Positions 1-7,679 of a stretch of 64,000 nt of DNA are shown here, piece by piece. Origin of the DNA: CBDAKK01 sp965196605 (GTDB taxonomy: Bacteria > Spirochaetota > Spirochaetia > WTKD01 > G963693115); NCBI GenBank assembly GCA_965196605.1, contig CBDAKK010000002.1, positions 186,001 through 250,000 of the forward strand, given 5' to 3'. A program made the translations under genes and the position numbers. How positions within the stretch are numbered: the stretch's first letter is position 1; each line of letters begins with the position of its first letter. Under the pieces are notes generated by a model that was not told the DNA's origin, did no database searches, and saw nothing but the letters and a program-made list of their open reading frames with translations.

Positions 1-309
1 GGTGAGTCGTGCTTGGGGTATGGAGAGGGTCTGGGAGAGTTGGGTTATGACTTCTTGGGGCTTGTGGGTGTCTATGAGGCGTAGTCCGACGTTCCAGCGT
101 TTTATTTGCATGGCGAGGATGTTGTCGTTTCTGTCAAAGATGGCGCCACGTTCTGTGTAGTGGTTTTTGTTTTGCGTGCTGCGGTAGGGCTCTTGCGCAC
201 TTGCACGCGTGCGCATGCTGCCGCCTTGCAATGAAATTACTTTCCCAATGGTTAAGAGCGAGAATGCGCTCATGATGGCAAAGAGGCTGAGCCACACGGT
301 CTTGGTCAT
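1..309 (-). CDS. Penicillin-binding protein, N-terminal 103 residues (partial)
   Basis: Reading the minus strand from an ATG at 309 gives an open frame to the window edge. It begins with a short N-terminal membrane segment (TVWLSLFAIMSAFSLLTIG) followed by YTERGAIFDRNDNILA. The RGxIxDRNGxxLA signature marks the dimerisation domain of class B penicillin-binding proteins (FtsI/PBP2), the peptidoglycan transpeptidases of division and elongation. The transpeptidase domain lies outside the window, so FtsI and PBP2 types cannot be told apart. The gene is divergent from the M23 peptidase gene, with about 185 bp between them. Confidence 0.75.
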   Translation of the reverse strand, partial: MTKTVWLSLFAIMSAFSLLTIGKVISLQGGSMRTRASAQEPYRSTQNKNHYTERGAIFDRNDNILAMQIKRWNVGLRLIDTHKPQEVITQLSQTLSIPQARLT

Positions 310-494
310 AAATAATTAGTCCTCTGCTTTCTAGTTTTTGGCGTTGTTTTGCCTATACTATTAATAGGTATCGTCATTCGCTGGCATAACTATACATCTT
401 TAGGTACTGTGACGCCTTGTTTCATGGGTGGGGTGGGAGTTTTTAGGAGTTTCCGCTTTATTTATGGAGTAAATGTGACGATATCTACAATACT

Positions 495-1856
495 ATGAAT
501 AGTTTTTCCTCACGTGAATATAATGATTCACCATTTGGCTACGGTGTGTCGTGGAGTACTGCTAACGCCGTCACGACAGGCGATGGGGATGCTATGAAAG
601 GGAGTGTTCACATGGGCAGTGCTGCTATGAATTCAAGGGATGGAGTACTCGATACGCCAATTGCGTATAGTAATTTTACCTTCGATAAGTATTCCAAGGT
701 AGAGCAGAAGTTTCGTAATTATCATAAGTTTGTGGCGCAAACCTCCATGGCGCAGAAGAAGCCGAAGCAGTTTGCCAACTACGGTGCTGCGGTGCATGCT
801 GGGGTTGCGAGCAAGGCTTCTGGACAGGCGGTGGCGGTGCTTCCTGCTGCCTTCAGGGTCTTTGTCGCACCCTGTGTTCGTGGCATTGATGGTGTTTTAA
901 GTTTTCTTGCAAGAATAAAGCTTGCCTACTTGGCGCTTGTGGTGAGTGTCATTTTGGGCTATGTGCTGGATATGTATTATTGGAATACGTCCTCAAATAG
1001 TTTCTTGTATCCCACGAGAAGGCATCTTTTGCAGAGAATCAATGACACCTATACATCCGCGGGGCATGTGGTGCGCCCCAACATGCAAAAGCTTAAGAAC
1101 ATAGACATGACGCAGTTTACTGCGGTTGAGAAAAAGCAGTATACGCTCCAGAGTGGGGATACCTTGTTGGCCATTGCTATTGCAAACGATATAAGTATAG
1201 ATACGCTTATCAGTTGGAACAAGATATCGGATGCCTTGCGTATTAGGGAGGGTAAGGAGCTTATCATTCCTAATAAGGATGGGCTTATTCATGTTGTCAA
1301 GAGTGGGGAGAGTATTGCTTCTATTGCACAGCGTTATAACATAAGCGAGAACAAGATACTCGACATGAATGATATGCAGAGTTTGGTGCTCAGCCCGGGC
1401 ATGGATTTGTTTATTCCGGGGGTCAAGCTTGATTCCTTTGACAGGGGGCTGGTGCTTGGCACGGTTTTTCAAACGCCTTTGGCGGGTTGGCGCGCGCTTA
1501 GCTCGGGGTACGGCTATAGGATAAGTCCCATTACCAAGAAGCGCTCGTTTCACAATGGTATAGATATAACGAGTGCGCATGGAAGCGCTATATATGCTGC
1601 AAGTGGTGGGGTTGTTACCTATGTGAGTAGCAGTAACCCGGTGTTTGGCAAGGTTGTTATTGTGCGTCATGCGCGGGGGTTTCAGACGCTGTACGGGCAT
1701 ATGAGTACCATTGGGGTAACGCAGGGGCAACGCGTCAGCAGGGGCGAAGTAATTGGTAGGGTTGGCAGTACGGGGTGGAGTACCGGTCCGCACTTGCATT
1801 TTTCCATCATACAAAATGGGGTGTCTGTTAATCCGCTTAAGTACGTGCGTTTGTAG
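495..1856 (+). CDS. LysM and M23 (LytM) domain peptidoglycan endopeptidase
   Basis: A 453-residue protein. Residues 1-130 look cytoplasmic and are rich in S, A and M. One membrane segment lies near 140-160 (LAYLALVVSVILGYVLDMYYW). Two LysM modules follow, each opening with a xxVxSGDTxxxIA-type stretch (QYTLQSGDTLLAIAI; IHVVKSGESIASIAQ). A C-terminal M23 metallopeptidase domain carries the zinc motifs HNGIDI and GPHLHF. LysM binds peptidoglycan and M23 domains cut peptide cross-links, so this is an inner-membrane-anchored periplasmic wall hydrolase or an activator of one. The motifs are complete, so activity is expected. It lies beside a penicillin-binding protein gene, which fits a role in growth or division. 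No strong Shine-Dalgarno precedes the ATG. Confidence 0.9.
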   Translation: MNSFSSREYNDSPFGYGVSWSTANAVTTGDGDAMKGSVHMGSAAMNSRDGVLDTPIAYSNFTFDKYSKVEQKFRNYHKFVAQTSMAQKKPKQFANYGAAVHAGVASKASGQAVAVLPAAFRVFVAPCVRGIDGVLSFLARIKLAYLALVVSVILGYVLDMYYWNTSSNSFLYPTRRHLLQRINDTYTSAGHVVRPNMQKLKNIDMTQFTAVEKKQYTLQSGDTLLAIAIANDISIDTLISWNKISDALRIREGKELIIPNKDGLIHVVKSGESIASIAQRYNISENKILDMNDMQSLVLSPGMDLFIPGVKLDSFDRGLVLGTVFQTPLAGWRALSSGYGYRISPITKKRSFHNGIDITSAHGSAIYAASGGVVTYVSSSNPVFGKVVIVRHARGFQTLYGHMSTIGVTQGQRVSRGEVIGRVGSTGWSTGPHLHFSIIQNGVSVNPLKYVRL

Positions 1857-1940
1857 TCTTGCTGCGGGCATGCCTTGTGCACAGGTACTCCGCGCCTTGC
1901 GGGTCTTGGTGTGCCTTGCGGGTGCGGGGGTGCCTAGGCT

Positions 1941-2597
1941 ATGAAGCCAATGGATGCACGCGCTGCCATGGAGCATGTTTTGGAAGGGCTTGAGAGCCTG
2001 TTTCCGCATGCTGATTGTGAGTTGCAGTTTAGTTCTACCTTGGAGTTGCTTATAGCTGTGATGCTGAGCGCTCAGACTACGGATGTTTCGGTTAATAAGG
2101 TAACGCCTCGTTTGTTTGCTGCCTATAAGTCTGCTGCTGATTATGCGGGGGCTTCGGTGCAAGACTTGCAAGGGCTCATACAGAGTATAGGGTTGTATAA
2201 AACCAAGGCAAAGAATGTGAAGGCTATGGCGCAATTGTTGCTTGAGCAGCATGGTGGTGAGGTGCCTTGTTCTCGTGAGGACTTGGAGGCCTTGCCCGGT
2301 GTTGGGAGAAAGACGGCGAATGTGGTGCTTTCTGTTGGGTGTGGGATCCCTGCCTTTGCGGTTGACACGCATGTGGCGCGCATTGCCTATAGGTTGGGCT
2401 TTGTGCCTGAGGGTAGTTCTGCTCGGCAGGTTGAAGAGGCGCTTACTGCGCATATTGATGTCTCGCAGTGGGTTGTCTCTCATCATAGGATGATCTTTTT
2501 TGGGCGCTACCATTGTAAGGCGCGTACGCCGCAGTGTAGCACCTGCCCCTTTGCGCACACGGTGTGTCGCGTTTCTCAACAGTTTTTGTCTTCTTAG
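1941..2597 (+). CDS. nth: Endonuclease III (DNA glycosylase/AP lyase)
   Basis: A 218-residue HhH-GPD protein of normal length. The helix-hairpin-helix LPGVGRKTANVVL contains the catalytic lysine (K124), and VDTH contains the catalytic aspartate (D142). It removes oxidised pyrimidines and cleaves the abasic site in base-excision repair. The C-terminal iron-sulphur ligands are C-X6-C-X2-C-X6-C (YHCKARTPQCSTCPFAHTVC). The last gap is one residue longer than the usual X5, which I checked against the DNA. The gene follows the M23 peptidase after 84 bp on the same strand. Immediately downstream the palindromic repeat array begins. Confidence 0.95.
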   Translation: MKPMDARAAMEHVLEGLESLFPHADCELQFSSTLELLIAVMLSAQTTDVSVNKVTPRLFAAYKSAADYAGASVQDLQGLIQSIGLYKTKAKNVKAMAQLLLEQHGGEVPCSREDLEALPGVGRKTANVVLSVGCGIPAFAVDTHVARIAYRLGFVPEGSSARQVEEALTAHIDVSQWVVSHHRMIFFGRYHCKARTPQCSTCPFAHTVCRVSQQFLSS

Positions 2598-2639
2598 ACA
2601 GTAACGTGGTCGTGAGCCGCAAGGCTTGCGTCTGTATTG

Positions 2640-4400
2640 GGCGGCGGCGCGCAAAGTTGCCTACCGCGCATAGGTTACTTTGGAAGTGCTAAGCGGTCTG
2701 CGCTAGCGCGCAGTGTGTATTCCGCGGCGCGGCTTGGGGACGGAAGCAGTCATGAGCCTACGGCTCATGTGTGTACTGGGCGGTGGCGCTTTAGCGCGTG
2801 AGGTTACTTTGTGAGTGCAAGCAGCCTGCGCTGACGCACAGTGTGTACTCCGCGCCGCGGCTTGAGTGCGTAAGTGATCGCGCGCCTTACGGCTCACGTC
2901 TGTATTGGGGCGGTGGCGATTGAAACGCGGAGATAGCTTTGGGGAGTAAGCAGTCTGCGCTAGCGCGCAGTCTGTACTTCGCGGCGCGGCTTGGGACATA
3001 AGGTAGCTTTAAGCGCATAAGGTTACTTGAACGTGTGTAAGTTGCTTTGTGAGTGTAAGCGGTCTGTGCTGGTGCACAGTCTGTACTCCGCGCCGCGGCT
3101 TGGGGACGGAAGCAGTCATGAGCCTACGGCTCATGTGTGTACTGGGCGGTGGCGCTTTAGCGCGTGAAGTAACTTTATAAACGTAAGTTAGCTTTAGTGC
3201 GTGTAAGTTGCTTTATGAGTGTAAGCAGTCTGCGCTAGCGCGCAGTCTGTACTCCGCGGCGGCCTTGGGGCGTGCAATGCAGCTTAACAGCGTATAAGTT
3301 ACTTTGTAGTCATAAGCTGCCTGCGCTAGCGCGCAGTCTGTACTCCGCGGCGGCCTTGGGCGTGCTAAAGCAGCCATGAGCCTACGGCTCATGTGTGTAC
3401 GGGCGGCGGGGCTTTAGCACGTGAAGTAACTTTATAAACGTAAGTTAGCTTTAGTGCGTGTAAGTTGCTTTATGAGTGTAAGCTGTCTGTGCTACGCACA
3501 GTGTGTACTCCACGCCGCGGCTTGGGACGTAAGGTTACTTGAACATGTGTAAGTTGCTTTGTGAGTATAATCAGCCTGCGCTGGCGCGCAGTGTGTACTC
3601 CGCGCCGCGGCTTGAGCGCGTGAAGTAACTTTATAAACGTAAGTTAGCTTTAGCGCGTGTAAGTTGCTTTGTGAGTATAAGCAGCCTGCCCTAGCGCGCA
3701 GTGTATACTCTGCGCCGCGGCTTGGGGCGTAAGGTAGCTTTGTATGCGTAAGTTGTCTGCGCTGCCGCGCAGTCTGTACTCCGCGGCGGCCTTGGGGCGT
3801 GCAATGTAGCTTAACAGCGTATAAGTTACTTTGTAGTCATAAGCTGCCTGCGTCCCGCAGTCTGTACTCCGCGCCGCGGCTTGGGGCGTGCTAAAGCAGT
3901 CATGCGCCTACGGCTCATGTGTGTACTGGACGGTGGCGCTTTAGCGCGTAAAGTTACTTTGTAGTCATAAGCAGTCTGTGCTACGCACAGTTTGTATTCC
4001 GCGGCGCGGCTTGAGTGCGTAAGTGATCGCGCGCCTTAAGGCTTGCGTCTGTATTGGGGCAATGGCGCTTGAGCGCGGAGATAGCTTTGGGGAGTAAGCA
4101 GTCTGCGCTAGCGCGCAGTCTGTATTCCGCAGCCGCGGCTTTGAGCGCGCTAAAGCAGTCATGAGCCTACGGCTCATGTGTATACTCCGCGCCGCGGCTT
4201 AAGCGCGTGAAGTAACTTTGTGAGTGCAAGCAGCCTGCGCTGGCGCACAGTCTGTACTCCGCGCCGCGGCCTTGGGGCGTACAATGCAGCTTAACAGCGT
4301 ATAAGTTACTTTGTAGTCATAAGCAGTCTGCGTCCCGCAGTCTGTACTCCGCGGCGGCGCGTAAGGTTACTTTGTATGTGTAAGCAGCCTGCCGTGTGCT
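2640..4400. repeat. Array 1: about 1.8 kb of interspersed palindromic repeats
   Basis: There is no supportable gene here. The segment is made of recurring words. One is a hairpin of the type CTGCGC-TAGC-GCGCAG (for example 2698-2713). It is followed by (A/G)GTCTGTACTCCGCG and a G/C-rich CCGCGGCGCGGCTTGGGG block, then AAGTAACTTTATAAACGTAA-like A/T-richer spacers. A second hairpin, CATGAGCCTACGGCTCATG, sits at 2751-2769, 3117-3135, 3375-3393 and 4160-4178. Variants of the first hairpin keep pairing while changing sequence: CTGTGC-TGGT-GCACAG at 3064-3079, CTGTGC-TAC-GCACAG at 3487-3501, CTGCGC-TGCC-GCGCAG at 3757-3772 and CTGCG-TCC-CGCAG at 3848-3860. Order and spacing are irregular, unlike CRISPR. 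Confidence 0.9.
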
Positions 4401-4440
4401 GGGTAGCTTTACCGCGGTGTAGCCTTAGGGCACGGTAGCG

Positions 4441-4446
4441 TATACT
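4441..4446 (+). promoter_or_regulatory. -10-like box TATACT, leaderless spacing
   Basis: TATACT ends six bases before the ATG of the ROK kinase, with no Shine-Dalgarno between. At normal -10 to start spacing, transcription would begin at or next to the A of the start codon. No clear -35 was found in the repeat-derived sequence upstream. Confidence 0.4.
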
Positions 4447-4452
4447 AAGAGT

Positions 4453-5358
4453 ATGGAAAAACTTTATGGCAGTATAGAGGCGGGTGGGACAAAGTGTATA
4501 TGCGCGGTGGGTTCTAGCCCGAGTACCTTGCGTGATATTGTGACAATTCCTACCACGGTGCCTGAAGAGACGCTGCAAAGGATAGGTGATTATTTTGTGG
4601 CCATGATGGAGCGTAGTCCCATTGAGAGCATTGGCATATCGTGTTTTGGCCCCATAGACATGGACAAGCGTTCTGCGACCTATGGGTATATTACCACTAC
4701 GCCTAAGCCGCATTGGAGTAACACCGACGTGGTGGGGACGCTTTCGAAGCGCATAGGAGTGCCCTTATATTTTGAGACGGACGTGAATGGCGCGGCGCTT
4801 GCCGAGGGCATGTGGGGGAGCGCGGTGGGCTTGGATACCTTTATCTACATTACGGTGGGGACGGGGGTTGGCTTGGGCATTGTGGCCAATGGCAGGCCTG
4901 TGCATGGGCTGGTGCATCCTGAGGGCGGGCATATAGTGCTGCCCCTACATCCCGACGATCCCATTGAGGGGGTGTGCCCCTACCACCGCGGCTGCCTTGA
5001 GGGCTTGACGTGCGGGACTGCAATAGAAAAGCGTTGTAACAAAAGGGGTGCCGCCATTGATGACGCGGACGCGGTCTGGGACTTGGTTGCGCACTACCTT
5101 GGCGTGGCGCTGGCTAATTTTATTTGTACGCTTTCCCCGCAGAAAATAATACTGGGGGGCGGTATTATGAAGCGGGAGTTTCTATTCCCGCGTATACGGC
5201 GCAAGGTGCTCGAAAGCCTTAATGGCTATGTTGCTTCTGAGCTTGTTAAAAACCACATAGAGGATTACATTGTGCCACCTGCACTTACCCACTGTGGCGT
5301 GCTGGGGGGCATATGTCTTGCCCTTGTGGGGGCAAGCCCCCACACCCCCACTGGGTAA
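4453..5358 (+). CDS. ROK-family sugar kinase, fructokinase type
   Basis: A 301-residue ROK kinase that phosphorylates a hexose with ATP in the cytoplasm. Residues 6-14 (GSIEAGGTK) form the phosphate-binding loop, and D110 in ETDVNGAAL is the expected catalytic base. The zinc site is H160 with CPYHRGC (C175, H178, C181). The HPEGGH...CPYHxxCLEG form is typical of bacterial fructokinases (ScrK/GmuE type) rather than glucokinases, so fructose is the favoured substrate by family inference. The last residues, VGASPHTPTG and the TAA stop, are encoded by the G/C-rich end of repeat element A rather than by a conserved ROK tail. The gene lies between array 1 and element A. Confidence 0.88.
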   Translation: MEKLYGSIEAGGTKCICAVGSSPSTLRDIVTIPTTVPEETLQRIGDYFVAMMERSPIESIGISCFGPIDMDKRSATYGYITTTPKPHWSNTDVVGTLSKRIGVPLYFETDVNGAALAEGMWGSAVGLDTFIYITVGTGVGLGIVANGRPVHGLVHPEGGHIVLPLHPDDPIEGVCPYHRGCLEGLTCGTAIEKRCNKRGAAIDDADAVWDLVAHYLGVALANFICTLSPQKIILGGGIMKREFLFPRIRRKVLESLNGYVASELVKNHIEDYIVPPALTHCGVLGGICLALVGASPHTPTG

Positions 5359-6050
5359 GACGCTACTTTGCGCATGCGGCGCGGCGCGACACCACTTGCA
5401 GTGGGTTCAGGTGTAAGTTTTTGCTACTAAGCAGCTATTCTAAATACGCTATCTACTCGGATAGCAGTACTTGCTATAAGCTCCATCTCTGTGTTGCTGC
5501 GCAACACTTATTTTAATCGTTTCTAGCCGATCGCGCTTTTCAGCGCTCTCGACTTTCTTTGGTGCGAGTACTCACACAAATTTACTTCCATACAATCTTC
5601 ATACTTGCGCACAGTATCTATGCCATTACTGCTTTAGCTCACAGGATGTTTTCTTTGATGCAAGCTCCATGTTTGCACCGCACAGCGGTGCTTATGCAAT
5701 AGTTTGCATCCGTTCACGCTTCGCGTTCTCGACTTTTTGGTTCTTTTGCTATAAGCTCCATCTTTGTGTCGCTTCGCGACACTTATTTTAATCGTTTCTA
5801 GCCGTTCGCCTTCGGCTCTCGACTTTTCTTCTCTTGCGTCCTCACAGCCGTGCCATGGAGGGCACGCATAGGCTGCCAAGGATGGTAAAAGAAAAGAAAA
5901 AGAACTGCCAACCGAATGGATAGCGTATTGAGAATGGCTGCTTGGCAACAGAAGGCGTGAGCCATCACACACACGGCGTGCAGCCCTCACGCGCGTAGCG
6001 CAAAGACGACCAGCAGTGGGGGTGTGGGGGCGTGCTGCCCCCACAAAGGC
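5324..6050. repeat. Dispersed repeat element A with inverted-repeat ends
   Basis: An element of about 725 bp bounded by related inverted ends. The left end reads TTGTGGGGGCAAGCCCCCAC at 5324-5343. The right end, on the minus strand, reads CTTTGTGGGGGCAGCACGCC down from about 6048. Both continue with CACCCCCACTG and TTTGCGC(A/T). Inside are two copies of a hairpin module (5471-5556 and 5746-5835: GTGTTGC-TGC-GCAACAC and GTGTCGC-TTC-GCGACAC, each followed by TTATTTTAATCGTTTCTAGC). There is also a CTTCATACTTGCGCACAGTA module (5580-5660). It carries no transposase. Its two ends form the 3' ends of the flanking genes. Confidence 0.8.
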
Positions 6051-7639
6051 AAACGTCTTATAAGCCCACCATTCGCGCCGTAGAATTTTTTGCCAAGCCT
6101 GCGCACGCTTCCTAAATAGGTTGCTACCTTCATGAGGTACGGGGGGACTTCGCTTAAAAGTTCTGCTTTTACTTCGGGTATGCTATAGTAAGTTTCAAGC
6201 GCATTATAAACTGACGTATCTACATGCCTAAGCTTAAAATCAATAATATGGTGAATAATATTAAATCTTCCAGCAAAGGACTTCGCGGGTCCTGTGCCCC
6301 AGCCACGGGCAGTGTCTATAGTTGCTTGCTGTCGCATATGGTTCTTTGCTTCTAGCATGACTTGTTTGTTGTATTCCGCGCGTGAGTGGTAGTATTGGTA
6401 TGCGGGAATAAGCACGGGATAGATGATGATTGCTGCCCACAGCACGACAAAGCCGTGGGATATTCGTGTTGCTATAAAGGACATGCGTTCTTTGAGGGTG
6501 GTCTTTTGTTCTTTGCAGGTTTTGATGACGCTTTTATATAGGAGCATGGGGCTTATTAAAAACAAGACAGATGAGCCGAAGAAGGAGCGCGCGGGGTACC
6601 CTGTCCTCATGGATAGATATACTGCTATGGACATGAAGCCTGCGCAGAAGTACATGAGGGATGGGACTATGTATGTTGTGCCCTTGCCTTGTTTCCACGC
6701 TTTCATGGTGAGCACTAGCAGGAGCGCAAGGCTTGCGAAGATAAATTCTGACATGAGATTCCACATGGTAGTTTGTATGAAGAGTGTTTTCCAGTGAGCG
6801 GGCACAAAAACGTTAGACAAACTTGGTTGTCCAAAGCCCATCAGTTCTGCTCGCATGCTGGGTCCCGGTGCTGCAATGAGGGCTATGGTGCCGAGTATGA
6901 AGCCTAGGCACGCCCAGTATATCCACGGGTGGGTGTTTTGTTGTGCGTGTTTTTTGGTGCGTATGTAGTGGAAGAGCGTCAGTAGGCTTAACGCTGGGGC
7001 TATGCCCGCCGACATGTTCTCATTGCCCATGCCGGCTATTATGCCGAGTGCAAACATGAGTATGCCGTAGGCTATGTTTTTGGTATGGGAAGAGGGTTTG
7101 GGTGGACTGGTGTTTTGTGAGAGGGTACAGCGTATGGGTAGCAAGAACCACAGGGTAATGCTAAACATCCACAGGTAATTTACTGCGCCCGTTCTCCAAA
7201 ACAGCGTCTCTCCGGGGTAGGCAAGGAGTACGAAGAGTGAAGCGCATAAAAATGCAAAGGTGCCGACGTCTCGTAGCTTATGAGGCGAGGGTAGGCGCAT
7301 GTGGACGTGTGCAAAGATGCCACAAATGAGCGAGAGGGCTGCTGCAGTGTTGAGTATGCACCAAGCCCATGGTGCATGCCAGAGGATGTAAAGCACGAAG
7401 AAAGTCATGAATTCACCAAAGCGGGCGTTCCATTCGGAATATGACCAGACTATGTGTTGTAGGACATTACCGAGAGTTGGGGCTGAATCGTAGCGTGCAC
7501 CAATACGGGTTGCATGTATATAGTCGTCAGCAAAAAATGGATACAGGTAGGAGAGGTATCCAAATGTTAGCGAAAACACAAGTAGGAGTGTCCAAAATAA
7601 AATGCGTGCTTTATTGTTGTGAGAAGATGTGAGTCCCAT
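5987..7639 (-). CDS. Polytopic membrane protein, possible glycosyltransferase-like (DUF6056-like)
   Basis: A 550-residue protein with roughly 11 predicted membrane segments and a soluble C-terminal 120 residues. The N-terminal helix is followed by YPFFADDYIHATR, and then SEWNARFGEF. An acidic pair just after the first helix recalls integral-membrane GT-C enzymes. The overall pattern also resembles the uncharacterised DUF6056 family, from memory only. No function is assigned. The final 20 residues (PLWGQHAPTPPLLVVFALRA) and the TGA stop come from the right end of element A. A TACAAT box ends seven bases upstream of the ATG and no Shine-Dalgarno is visible. Confidence 0.7.
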   Translation of the reverse strand: MGLTSSHNNKARILFWTLLLVFSLTFGYLSYLYPFFADDYIHATRIGARYDSAPTLGNVLQHIVWSYSEWNARFGEFMTFFVLYILWHAPWAWCILNTAAALSLICGIFAHVHMRLPSPHKLRDVGTFAFLCASLFVLLAYPGETLFWRTGAVNYLWMFSITLWFLLPIRCTLSQNTSPPKPSSHTKNIAYGILMFALGIIAGMGNENMSAGIAPALSLLTLFHYIRTKKHAQQNTHPWIYWACLGFILGTIALIAAPGPSMRAELMGFGQPSLSNVFVPAHWKTLFIQTTMWNLMSEFIFASLALLLVLTMKAWKQGKGTTYIVPSLMYFCAGFMSIAVYLSMRTGYPARSFFGSSVLFLISPMLLYKSVIKTCKEQKTTLKERMSFIATRISHGFVVLWAAIIIYPVLIPAYQYYHSRAEYNKQVMLEAKNHMRQQATIDTARGWGTGPAKSFAGRFNIIHHIIDFKLRHVDTSVYNALETYYSIPEVKAELLSEVPPYLMKVATYLGSVRRLGKKFYGANGGLIRRLPLWGQHAPTPPLLVVFALRA

Positions 7640-7646
7640 AGTGACA

Positions 7647-7652
7647 ATTGTA
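7647..7652 (-). promoter_or_regulatory. -10-like box TACAAT, leaderless spacing
   Basis: On the minus strand TACAAT ends seven bases before the ATG at 7639, with no ribosome-binding site between them. This is the same arrangement as at several other genes in the window. No good -35 is seen. Confidence 0.35.
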
Positions 7653-7679
7653 CACTATGCTACGAGCGAGTTTGTTTGC

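Noticed and set aside
993..2654. A 553-codon open frame on the minus strand opposite the M23 and nth genes
   Set aside because: It lies antisense to two clear, conserved genes, its translation is R/T/N-rich low-quality protein with no motif, and it runs into repeat sequence. It is a composition shadow.
5634..6044. A 136-codon minus-strand frame inside element A
   Set aside because: It consists entirely of dispersed repeat modules. Similar frames occur in element C for the same reason.
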